Shown in pieces: positions 9,951-16,885 of a DNA stretch of 27,868 nt. The stretch spans positions 1 through 27,868 of the forward strand of contig DJFA01000046.1 in the NCBI GenBank assembly GCA_002431975.1, read 5' to 3'. Origin of the DNA: Ruminococcus sp. UBA5884. Lineage in GTDB: Bacteria > Bacillota > Clostridia > Oscillospirales > Ruminococcaceae. Both the position numbers and the translations under genes were made by a program. The stretch's first letter is position 1; each line of letters begins with the position of its first letter. The notes beneath the pieces are model-generated. The model was not told the DNA's origin. It did no database searches and saw nothing but the letters and a program-made list of their open reading frames with translations.

Positions 9951-10951
9951 TTCTGCATCTCCTCAAAAATAATTTTCAGCTGTTCATAATAGATATTGTA
10001 AAGTTCCTTTTCCTTTTCAGTGAAACTTAATTTATACATGACTCCCTGACAGCTGTAATTCTCCATATTTCCTGTAAGATACTCATGATTGGTATTGTCG
10101 CAGAATGTACGGCTTCCGGACCATACAGTATCCCAGTTCCACTCATCTGAATTCTCATATTTCTGAACCCATTCAGTTATTTCACGGCAGCCATGATAAT
10201 ATACATCGCAGTACCACACCGTTGATGACCATATGGTATCATTTACATCTCCGTCTGTCATGATATCCCCGTAACAGCAGCAATCATAATGCGGACAGCT
10301 GCCTTTTCTTGTTCCATGTTCAAATTTATAGAATCTGTCTATTATGTCATGAATATTTTCATCTGTAAATTTAAGCTGAGGAAATTCATTATCCGATATC
10401 GCTGACAGATTATCAAGCTGTCTGTATCTCTGAACTGCACATACTGCAAGCACCTGAGCATATCTGTCAGTGTTTTTGATGTCTATTTTCATATCATCTA
10501 TATTAAAGGAATCAGTTCTGAATTCTGTTATTTCAGTTCCGTCATATTCACGTCTGTCACATTCAAAATTGTAGTATATATCTTCAATTTCGCTTTCCTT
10601 TCTGCTGACATAATCCTTTATGATTTTTTCATAATCCTTTACAACATCAGTAATATTCCTTGAAATATCATTATCATCTGCAAGCCAGCTAAAACTGTTC
10701 TGAAGCGTCATTGACAACGACATGAAACCTGTTATTACAAGCTGTATAATTATAAATACAAGTATGATTAATGCAAGATATTTGCCTGTTGATGATTGTA
10801 TTATTTTTTTTATTACCGAACCTGTATATTTTGCAGCTTTCGATACTTTCTGCACACTGCGTTTTATTTTTCCGGCACGTTCAGCTGTATTTTTCGGCAT
10901 ATTATAAAGCTTTTCAAGAGCTGCTGCTGTTGTTTTTCCGGTATTAAGCAC
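9947..10951 (-). CDS. CD1108-like membrane protein of the transfer system, 5'-truncated
   Basis: From the GTG at 10951 the protein has 334 residues: a basic stretch (about 1-50), one strong membrane helix (about 54-78), then a probably extracellular region rich in Tyr, Trp and Cys (CPHYDCCCYG). Layout and the post-helix region recall CD1108-family mobile-element proteins, which lie after VirB4 in Tn1549-type elements; many also carry a C-terminal NlpC/P60 hydrolase, which is absent here. The reading frame stays open upstream to 11020 (TGIETINQALTDLRYASNAG), then hits TAA at 11021-11023, exactly where the plus-strand cargo begins. The original start is therefore lost and this is probably a decayed gene whose GTG start is fortuitous. 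Family placement is moderate; the truncation is better supported. Confidence 0.6.
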   Translation of the reverse strand: MLNTGKTTAAALEKLYNMPKNTAERAGKIKRSVQKVSKAAKYTGSVIKKIIQSSTGKYLALIILVFIIIQLVITGFMSLSMTLQNSFSWLADDNDISRNITDVVKDYEKIIKDYVSRKESEIEDIYYNFECDRREYDGTEITEFRTDSFNIDDMKIDIKNTDRYAQVLAVCAVQRYRQLDNLSAISDNEFPQLKFTDENIHDIIDRFYKFEHGTRKGSCPHYDCCCYGDIMTDGDVNDTIWSSTVWYCDVYYHGCREITEWVQKYENSDEWNWDTVWSGSRTFCDNTNHEYLTGNMENYSCQGVMYKLSFTEKEKELYNIYYEQLKIIFEEMQK

Positions 10952-11107
10952 CGCTTTACCTGCATTTGAAGCGTATCTTAAATCAGTGAGAGCCTGATTT
11001 ATTGTTTCAATTCCTGTATCTTACGACAGTAGGCATAAAGAAGTTTTCAGACAAACATTGTAAGACAGGTACAGCAAGCTGAAACTATTACCGAAAGGGT
11101 GCTTACA

Positions 11108-11338
11108 ATGATTGATATGATTTACAACCTCCGTGTGGGAGATATTCACGCCGCAGAGTTCTCGGAGGAGTTTAACAAGCTGTGTATACCGTTTGAAAAC
11201 TCTCTGAGCGAAGAGCAGATAGATGTATTCCACAAGATACTGGACTGCGTGAGCGATACTGCCGCTGCTGAGATGAGAGCTGCTTACAAGGTCGGCTTCA
11301 AGGACGGTGTGGCTTTGATGAGAGAAATTCACGAGTAA
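11108..11338 (+). CDS. Small DUF6809-like protein
   Basis: The protein has 76 residues and is on the plus strand, opposite to the element. The pattern (N-terminal MIDMIYNLRVGDI, then SLSEEQIDVFHKILDCV, then FKDGVALMREI) resembles DUF6809, a family of small helical proteins common in Clostridia mobile elements, of unknown function. I place the start at the ATG at 11108 because AAAGGG lies nine bases upstream; a GTG at 11099 would overlap that site. Base composition is richer in G+C than the neighbouring element genes. It is followed by a strong terminator, so it is not co-transcribed with the restriction genes. Confidence 0.65.
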   Translation: MIDMIYNLRVGDIHAAEFSEEFNKLCIPFENSLSEEQIDVFHKILDCVSDTAAAEMRAAYKVGFKDGVALMREIHE

Positions 11339-11353
11339 AGCTAATTTTATGGG

Positions 11354-11387
11354 AGCAGCCTGAATAGCATTTTTCAGGCTGCTTTTT
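11354..11387 (+). terminator. Rho-independent terminator after the DUF6809-like gene
   Basis: A perfect 10-bp stem (AGCAGCCTGA with TCAGGCTGCT), a ten-base loop and a T-run directly after it. It begins 16 bases past the stop codon and separates the small gene from the promoter of the restriction system. Confidence 0.93.
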
Positions 11388-11412
11388 ATATCTTGTAGTC
11401 TTTGCAAACTAC

Positions 11413-11442
11413 TTGACATATGAAGCACCTTTATGGTATAAT
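11413..11442 (+). promoter_or_regulatory. Consensus sigma-A promoter of the restriction-modification genes
   Basis: TTGACA at 11413-11418 and TATAAT at 11437-11442, both perfect, with an 18-base spacer. Transcription would start near 11449, giving a leader of about 113 bases before the methyltransferase. Two inverted repeats overlap it: CAAACTACT (11405-11413) with AGTAGTTTG (11450-11458), and AAGCACCT (11423-11430) with AGGTGCTT (11475-11482). Such symmetry around a promoter suggests an operator. Confidence 0.85.
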
Positions 11443-11561
11443 AATATGGAGTAGTTTGTCGGATTTTCGTTAGTAGGTGCTTGTCAAAACAACTATTTGA
11501 GGATTATTGATAAAACTATGTCTGTAACACAAACAACCATATATGAGAGAGGAATAGATAA

Positions 11562-12491
11562 ATGGCTATTCATAACAAATCGCATCATAACCATGCATTG
11601 ATGTCGTTAAATAAAATGCGTAAAGACAATACGCTGAAACACAAAACAGCAGCCGATTTTGAACTTCCAGAAAAATCTATGATATGTTTGAATATCATGG
11701 ATTGCTGTGAGTTCTTAAAAACCATACCCGATGAGTCTGTACAGTTAATATGTATCGATCCTCCGTATAATCTTGAACTCGCAGGCTGGGATAGCTATGA
11801 TAATTACATTGAATGGGCAGCGCAGTGGCTTGATGAAGCATATAGAGTTCTTTCAAAGAACGGAAGTATGGTCATATTTGGCGGAATACAATTTAGAGAT
11901 GTAAAGTCTGGAGATTTAATCGATATTATTCATCATGTAAGACATAATACGAAATTTAAGTTGATAAATACGATTATATGGCGATATAAAAATGGTATGT
12001 CTGCTCATAGATACTTTGCAAATAGACACGAGGAAGCGATTTGGCTTGTTAAGTCTAATGACTATTATTTCGACTTAGATTCTGTGAGAGAGCCGTATTC
12101 CGAAGAAGATCTTAAACTGGCTCTGAAAGATAAAAGATTAAATCCTGAGAATACCATGAAGGGCAAAAACCCTACGAACGTATGGGAAATCAATAGATTA
12201 AATGGAAACAGCAAGGAACGTGTGGGGCATCCAACGCAAAAGCCTGTAGAAATAATCGAGCGCTTTGTTAAAGCACTTTCATATCCAGGCTCTGTTGTGC
12301 TTGATTTCTTTGCAGGAAGCGGAACGGTTGGACGTGTGTGTATAAAAGAAGGCAGACATTGCCTTATGTGCGATAGTTCTCCTACCTCGATAGAGTTTTT
12401 CAGTAAGCATCTTGAACTTATGCGAGGTTTAGGACAAAACGCTGAATATATAAAAGTAAAAGACACCACAGAATTTTTCGATGCCGAATAA
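11562..12491 (+). CDS. Beta-class N6-adenine DNA methyltransferase, RsrI type (predicted GAATTC)
   Basis: The protein has 309 residues and protects host DNA from the adjacent endonuclease by methylating adenine. The catalytic motif DPPYNL (residues 66-71) comes before the SAM-binding motif DFFAGSG (248-254), the order that defines the beta class. It closely resembles M.RsrI: SHHN near the start, NGMSAHRYFANRHEE, REPY, KRLNPE, KGKNPTNVW, RLNGNS and ERVGHPTQKP. M.EcoRI itself is a different type of enzyme, so this system pairs an EcoRI-like nuclease with an RsrI-like methylase. The start is preceded by GAGAGAGG nine bases upstream. It is transcribed first, 15 bases ahead of the nuclease gene, which favours methylation before cutting. 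The target GAATTC is inferred from the partners, not tested. Confidence 0.95.
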   Translation: MAIHNKSHHNHALMSLNKMRKDNTLKHKTAADFELPEKSMICLNIMDCCEFLKTIPDESVQLICIDPPYNLELAGWDSYDNYIEWAAQWLDEAYRVLSKNGSMVIFGGIQFRDVKSGDLIDIIHHVRHNTKFKLINTIIWRYKNGMSAHRYFANRHEEAIWLVKSNDYYFDLDSVREPYSEEDLKLALKDKRLNPENTMKGKNPTNVWEINRLNGNSKERVGHPTQKPVEIIERFVKALSYPGSVVLDFFAGSGTVGRVCIKEGRHCLMCDSSPTSIEFFSKHLELMRGLGQNAEYIKVKDTTEFFDAE

Positions 12492-12506
12492 AGGGGGAAA
12501 TAAAAC

Positions 12507-13337
12507 ATGAAAAAAGGTCAATCAGATAGATTAACAGCACAGCAGAAAGAAGGACAGGGACCTATCTCTATTTTTCACGAAGATGCCCAGATTCATGACA
12601 AGGAAGTTGGTAACACCTCTCTCTTTGTCAAAAAACAGCTTGAATTTGAGTTCCCCATGCTAACTTTTCGATATAGGAAGGATTTGTCCAAAAAAGAGAT
12701 TAATGCAACATTGCAGAAAATCGACGGCTACCTCGGACAAACTCTTTTTGTTGAAAGTGCAAGCATTAGACCCGATGGAGGAATTATTGAAGTTAAAGAT
12801 GACAAAGGGAACTGGCACGTTGTATTAGTTTCTGAAGCGAAGCATCAAGGAAAAGATATTGAGAACATAAGAGCTGGTAAACTTGTTGGAAAGAAAAACG
12901 ATCAAGATCTCATGGCAGCAGGAAATGCAATTGAAAGAGCATACAAAAATGTTAATGAAATTGCTAATTTTATGTTAGCTGAGCGTTATTTCCCGTACAT
13001 TCTTTTTCTGGAAGGCTCTAATTTCCTGACACAAAATGTAACTGTTACAAGACCTGATGGCAGAGTAGTGACATTGGTGTATAATGATGGAACACTCAAC
13101 AGACTTGATAGATTGACTGCCGCAAATTATGGTATGCCTATTAACACCAATTTGTGTGAAAACAGGTTTGTTAAATGCAATGGTGCAACTATCATGTTGC
13201 AAGCTGCCTCTATCTATACAAAAGGAGAAGGTGGTCATTGGAATGATAAAGATATGATTATGGTTATGCTTGAAGTTGCAAGGACTTCTCTGAGATTGTT
13301 AGGTTCTGAATTATTTGAGCAATTGAGCAAGCGATAA
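12507..13337 (+). CDS. Type II restriction endonuclease, EcoRI family
   Basis: The protein has 276 residues (EcoRI 277) and aligns along its whole length with EcoRI, with long shared stretches: PDGGIIEVKDD, EAKHQGKDI, DQDLMAAGNAIER, LTAANYGMPIN. The catalytic residues are present: Asp90, Glu110 and Lys112 correspond to EcoRI Asp91, Glu111 and Lys113. Residues that read the target (Glu144, Arg145, Arg200 in EcoRI) correspond to Glu143, Arg144 and Arg199. It should therefore cut GAATTC, and the gene looks intact. The ATG is preceded by GGGGG nine bases upstream and follows the methylase stop by 15 bases; both form one operon. No controller (C) gene is seen. It is embedded in a conjugative element in opposite orientation, with a terminator after it. 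Confidence 0.97.
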   Translation: MKKGQSDRLTAQQKEGQGPISIFHEDAQIHDKEVGNTSLFVKKQLEFEFPMLTFRYRKDLSKKEINATLQKIDGYLGQTLFVESASIRPDGGIIEVKDDKGNWHVVLVSEAKHQGKDIENIRAGKLVGKKNDQDLMAAGNAIERAYKNVNEIANFMLAERYFPYILFLEGSNFLTQNVTVTRPDGRVVTLVYNDGTLNRLDRLTAANYGMPINTNLCENRFVKCNGATIMLQAASIYTKGEGGHWNDKDMIMVMLEVARTSLRLLGSELFEQLSKR

Positions 13338-13456
13338 CAATGCACTTCTTAACCATAGCCTATTGGCGCACCCGTTTTCCGTTCCGCATAAGTCATAATC
13401 AGAATTGTGGAGCATACCACAACAGGCACAAACCCTATTGGAACTGAATAATCGCA

Positions 13457-13502
13457 AGCTCTCAGAAACGCTCTGTAAGCGTTTCTGAGGGCTTTTTCTT
13501 TT
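13457..13502 (+). terminator. Rho-independent terminator after the EcoRI-like gene
   Basis: CTCAGAAACGC and GCGTTTCTGAG form a perfect 11-bp stem around a seven-base loop; flanking bases extend it to about 15 bp with one U-G pair. A TTTTTCTTTT run follows on the plus strand. It marks the right edge of the cargo, just before the end of the VirB6-like gene. Bases 13338-13456 show no gene. Confidence 0.93.
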
Positions 13503-13508
13503 CAGCGG

Positions 13509-14243
13509 TTAGTTTTCCGCTCCGTCAGGCTCTCTTGTAACGACAACTGTATTTGCCAGACTGCTTATCTGTGTAAATGCATTGAACATTACAATTATAA
13601 TCAGTCCCTGAAGACATACTGCTGCATAGTTTTTTATAAAATTCTTAACACTTTCCGTCCAGCCTTCTCCTGCAAAGGTTGCAAGAGGTATCGGTGCTAT
13701 TATTGTATAAATCATTACTTCAAACAATCTGCCTATCAGAACAAGCGAAATCACCCAGCTCGCACCGATAAGTATGAATATTACCGGAAGCGATGCTACA
13801 TACTCAAGCATATAGTTTATACCCATAAATCCGGCTGACTTCGGTTTTGAAATAAGTGCATCAACTGTAAATTTGCTCATAAATCCATAGCTGTTCTCTG
13901 ACAGATTTGCAGCAAGTCCGTTGAAACTTGTATAGATTATTCCCATCAGATTTGATGCATTGTCAACCAAAACCTTGCCAAGCGTAAACCTGAATACAAG
14001 CTTCAGAACCTGTTCATAGCTCTGAATCCTGAGATACATCGCCTCATTGCAGAACTGTGCTATGAAAAAAAGACTTACAAGTGTAAGTGCAATCCCTTTT
14101 ATGCCTGAAGAAAGCGTTGTATCAAGCGTAAGCTGCGTAAAGGGATTTATTTTCAGAAGCTCAAGTGATGACTGATATGTACTGTCAATTGTACAGAACC
14201 AGCCGTATACCTTATCTTGTATATCTGCCCATTTTTCATCCAT
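13509..14243 (-). CDS. VirB6/TrbL-like conjugation channel protein, probably C-terminally truncated
   Basis: The protein has 244 residues and at least four hydrophobic helices: about 48-68 (IKGIALTLVSLFFIAQFC), 145-180, 190-205 and 212-230. It fits the CD1112/TrbL family of polytopic inner-membrane proteins that build the type IV secretion channel: the LIGRLFEVMIYTIIAPIPLATF segment and the YAAVCLQGLIIIVMF segment are typical. Family members known to me continue about 40 residues with a last helix and an ending like FKTGSLAKSIFNAH. Here the protein stops after TREPDGAEN, at the edge of the plus-strand cargo, so the end appears lost. AGGAGGTT lies about 11 bases before the ATG. The next genes in the usual order, PrgI (VirB3-like) and VirB4, are missing. 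Confidence 0.8.
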   Translation of the reverse strand: MDEKWADIQDKVYGWFCTIDSTYQSSLELLKINPFTQLTLDTTLSSGIKGIALTLVSLFFIAQFCNEAMYLRIQSYEQVLKLVFRFTLGKVLVDNASNLMGIIYTSFNGLAANLSENSYGFMSKFTVDALISKPKSAGFMGINYMLEYVASLPVIFILIGASWVISLVLIGRLFEVMIYTIIAPIPLATFAGEGWTESVKNFIKNYAAVCLQGLIIIVMFNAFTQISSLANTVVVTREPDGAEN

Positions 14244-14267
14244 ATATATTGCTTAACCTCCTGATTT

Positions 14268-14303
14268 CAGGCATCAACGCTCCTTTTCAGGAGCGTCCGC
14301 CTG
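14268..14303. repeat. Hairpin between the VirB2-like and VirB6-like genes
   Basis: On the minus strand ACGCTCCT, a GAAA tetraloop and AGGAGCGT form an 8-bp stem, and an outer CAGGC/GCCTG pair encloses it. No T-run follows, so it is more likely to slow decay or set processing of the upstream, highly needed pilin-like message than to terminate. It lies just before the ribosome binding site of the VirB6-like gene. Confidence 0.6.
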
Positions 14304-14317
14304 TTGATATGTAGAAT

Positions 14318-14665
14318 TTACTGTTTGAAAAGTGCATCATATGCAATACAGATTGCAATTACAATAAATCCTGAAGCCAGAGTCATAAGACCTCTTGTTT
14401 TTGAGTCCGCATCATCATTTCTGTATGCCATGCCGAACTGGACTGCTCCTATAAATCCGATTACTCCGCCTATTCTCTTTACCCATGTAACGATAAAGGA
14501 TACTACTGTATCAAAGCTTGCAGAATCATTTGTCACAGCAAAACACTGCATTGTCATTGCTGAAACTGCAAATGCAAGCGTCATTATTACCGCAGCATAC
14601 TTTCTGATTTTATACATAGCTGCTTCATTCTTCTTTTTCATAACAAGTTTATTTTTTTCAGACAT
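14318..14665 (-). CDS. VirB2/Maff2-like small membrane protein
   Basis: The protein has 115 residues. A basic N-terminus (MKKKNEA, KIRK) is followed by a hydrophobic signal-like helix ending near CFA (about residue 42), then two further helices. The second half (RIGGVIGFIGAVQFGMAYRN then DADSKTRGLMTLASGF) matches the Maff2/TrbC-like pattern of small pilin-like proteins in Tn1549-type elements: a helix, a charged loop with SKTRG, and a second helix. Its place between VirD4 and VirB6 supports this. GGAGG lies 10 bases before the ATG, within the 17-base gap after the VirD4 stop. VirB2 proteins form the pilus or channel lining; here that role is inferred. Confidence 0.78.
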   Translation of the reverse strand: MSEKNKLVMKKKNEAAMYKIRKYAAVIMTLAFAVSAMTMQCFAVTNDSASFDTVVSFIVTWVKRIGGVIGFIGAVQFGMAYRNDDADSKTRGLMTLASGFIVIAICIAYDALFKQ

Positions 14666-14682
14666 TTTCTATATTCCTCCAT

Positions 14683-16770
14683 TTAAAAAAAATCAATTTC
14701 ATCTGCATTGTCAAGCTCATCAGAACTGTTGTTCAGCTCATCAAAAAGAGCATCTGTTCCGGCAGAATTATTTGTATATATGGTGTCATACTCATCAGTT
14801 TCAGCATTTTTTACAATACTTTCTGAATAATCTGTATCAGACAGATTAACAGCATTTTCAGTCATAACTGCTGACGGAATTATTTCATCTGTCACAGGAA
14901 TATCCGGACTGGAAATCTTTACATCAGATATTTCTTCTGCTATTTTCTCATCAACTTCATCACATACGGATTTTCGGGTATGAATTTCAGAAATTTCATA
15001 TGCATTGTTTTTGTCATAATCTTCAAGATATTTATAGTTACAATGCTTTTCTATCCTGAATTTCTTTGAGAAAAACGGATACATACCCCTGACCAAAAGA
15101 ATGCAGTCATCATCTTTCATTACTTTCAGTTCATCAACTGTCCCTAACTCCCTGCCAAGAATACCGTCATTTACAGAACTTGAACTGTTTTTTCCCTTGC
15201 TTCTGCTCCGGCTTACCGTATCAATTGTTTCCTTGCCCAGTGCTTTTGAAATATGCTCAAGAGTTGAAAGCTCCTGACCGCCCAGAAACAGCATACTGTC
15301 ACAGTTTCCCAGTACATTCTCCCAGCTGTCCTTATACATCTTTTTCAGCTGTGAAAGATTCTGAAGAATTACATTTGCTGATATTTCCATGGAACGCATC
15401 GTTGCCAGAAGCTCCTCAAACCGTGGTATCTGACCTATATTGGCAAATTCGTCCAGAAGACAGCGTACATGAACAGGCAGTCTGCCATGATGCACAAAAT
15501 TTGCTCTGTCATAAAGCACATCAAATAACTGCGTATACATCATTGCTGCAAGAAAATTAAATGTATTGTCAGATGATGGTATTATTATGAACAATGCTGT
15601 TTTTTCATCGCCGATAAGACTCAGGTCAAGAGTATCACAGCAAGTCAAATCCCTTACTTTCGGCAGATTGAATGCCTGTAACCTCACAGCTGTTGATATA
15701 AGGATTGATTTTGCTGTATCTCCGGCTGCCTTTTTGAAATCTTTATAGTATTTCAGACACATGAACTCTTTTCCGGATTTCTGTATCTTTGGCAGCTCTC
15801 TGAATTCCGGCTGTTTTCTTTTTTCTTCATCATATTTCTCCGGATGCTCCACAGCATCAAATATAAGGTCAAGTTCCGACTGAAATTCATCATTTCCTTC
15901 CCTGACCTCCGCTTTTTTCAGCAGAGCCATGACTTCCGAGAAATTACATTTATCATCATCTTCAATTTCTATCAGATAAAAACACAATGCTGAAAGCAAT
16001 GCTTTTGTGGAATCCTCCCAGAACTGGTCACCGCCTCCGCTGTCACCCTCCTTTGTATTTTTCATGAGAACATTTATCATTTTGATAACTGATGTTTCAC
16101 TGTAATTTCCATCAGCATCAAAAATATAGTGGAACGGATTGTAATTATCCGAATGACTCATGTCAATAAGATTGAAAACTTTTATCCTGTATCCTTGCTT
16201 TTCAAGAAATTTTCCGCATGAACGCAGAAGTTCTCCTTTAGGGTCGGTGCAGACATAGCTTGTATTTGCCTGCATTATATTAGGTTTTACATAAAATCTG
16301 GATTTTCCTGAACCTGAACCGCCGATAACCATAACATTCAGATTTTTTCTTGTCTGACGTGTGTTCAGCGACATTTTAACATCATTTGTCAGTATGATGT
16401 TATTATCAGGCATATTGTTTTTCTTATTCTTATCACATAGCGATTTCTTTTCTTTGGCAGTTGACCATCTGGCTGAACCATGTTCCTCACCACGTCTGTG
16501 CAGTTTTTTCTTTCCGGTAAATTTCATAAGAGCATATATTCCTGCACTGAACACTCCTAAAATTGTAGTTTTCTGAGTAAAAGAACCCTTTGTTTCCATA
16601 AGTTCAAATATCAGATTATAGTTTACAAGAGTAGTTTCAAGCTTCTGTGATACAGCTTTAAAATCAATTTTGCCTGCATCATCTGCTGACAAATCGCAGC
16701 AAGCACCAAGTCCGGCAATGAAATATACAGCTGCCGCACCAATCAGAACATAAAGCAGTATTGTCAGCAA
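14683..16770 (-). CDS. VirD4/TraG-type coupling ATPase (PcfC-like)
   Basis: The protein has 695 residues from the TTG at 16770. It is the coupling protein that feeds the relaxase-DNA complex to the secretion channel using ATP. A short N-terminal membrane helix (about 2-20) and a second near 68-84 precede the nucleotide-binding domain: Walker A GGSGSGKS (150-157), Walker B in CLLDEFANIGQIP (about 435-447), then the QNLSQLKKMY motif. The C-terminus is acidic and variable. The start is uncertain: the only good ribosome site (AGGAGG, 16803-16808) is 8 bases from an in-frame ATA at 16792-16794, which would add eight residues (IKQPKKPD), while no ATG lies in frame. The DUF3801 gene upstream matches the PcfB-PcfC order of related elements. 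Confidence 0.93.
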   Translation of the reverse strand: MLTILLYVLIGAAAVYFIAGLGACCDLSADDAGKIDFKAVSQKLETTLVNYNLIFELMETKGSFTQKTTILGVFSAGIYALMKFTGKKKLHRRGEEHGSARWSTAKEKKSLCDKNKKNNMPDNNIILTNDVKMSLNTRQTRKNLNVMVIGGSGSGKSRFYVKPNIMQANTSYVCTDPKGELLRSCGKFLEKQGYRIKVFNLIDMSHSDNYNPFHYIFDADGNYSETSVIKMINVLMKNTKEGDSGGGDQFWEDSTKALLSALCFYLIEIEDDDKCNFSEVMALLKKAEVREGNDEFQSELDLIFDAVEHPEKYDEEKRKQPEFRELPKIQKSGKEFMCLKYYKDFKKAAGDTAKSILISTAVRLQAFNLPKVRDLTCCDTLDLSLIGDEKTALFIIIPSSDNTFNFLAAMMYTQLFDVLYDRANFVHHGRLPVHVRCLLDEFANIGQIPRFEELLATMRSMEISANVILQNLSQLKKMYKDSWENVLGNCDSMLFLGGQELSTLEHISKALGKETIDTVSRSRSKGKNSSSSVNDGILGRELGTVDELKVMKDDDCILLVRGMYPFFSKKFRIEKHCNYKYLEDYDKNNAYEISEIHTRKSVCDEVDEKIAEEISDVKISSPDIPVTDEIIPSAVMTENAVNLSDTDYSESIVKNAETDEYDTIYTNNSAGTDALFDELNNSSDELDNADEIDFF

Positions 16771-16819
16771 ATCCGGCTTTTTAGGCTGTTTTATAGCTCA
16801 TTCCTCCTTTTATTTTTTA

Positions 16820-16885
16820 CTATGGAGGCATACCCGAAACAATGCAGTACTTCCACCTGCAATAAAATACAATTAATTTTTTCAT
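16820..16885 (-). CDS. Possible 21-residue microprotein between the DUF3801 and VirD4 genes
   Basis: An ATG at 16883-16885 overlaps the TGA stop of the DUF3801 gene (ATGA) and opens a 21-codon frame that ends in TAG at 16820-16822. The peptide starts MKKLIVFYCRWKYC and ends VSGMPP. The overlap suggests coupled translation. No ribosome site of its own is seen. It may be a real small protein or simply spacer sequence; function unknown. Confidence 0.35.
   Translation of the reverse strand: MKKLIVFYCRWKYCIVSGMPP

Noticed and set aside
11021..11428. A 135-codon minus-strand frame across the cargo's left edge
   Set aside because: It runs antisense through the DUF6809-like gene and its terminator and has no recognisable domain.
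11518..11601. A 27-codon frame (starting MSVTQTTIYERG) as a separate protein gene
   Set aside because: It has only a distant GAGG, overlaps the methylase start out of frame, and resembles no family I know; it is kept only as a possible regulatory upstream frame.
13338..13456. A short frame encoding VEHTTTGTNPIGTE before a stop, possibly the end of a lost gene
   Set aside because: It is only about 20 codons after an in-frame stop and has no start; I could not connect it to a family with confidence.
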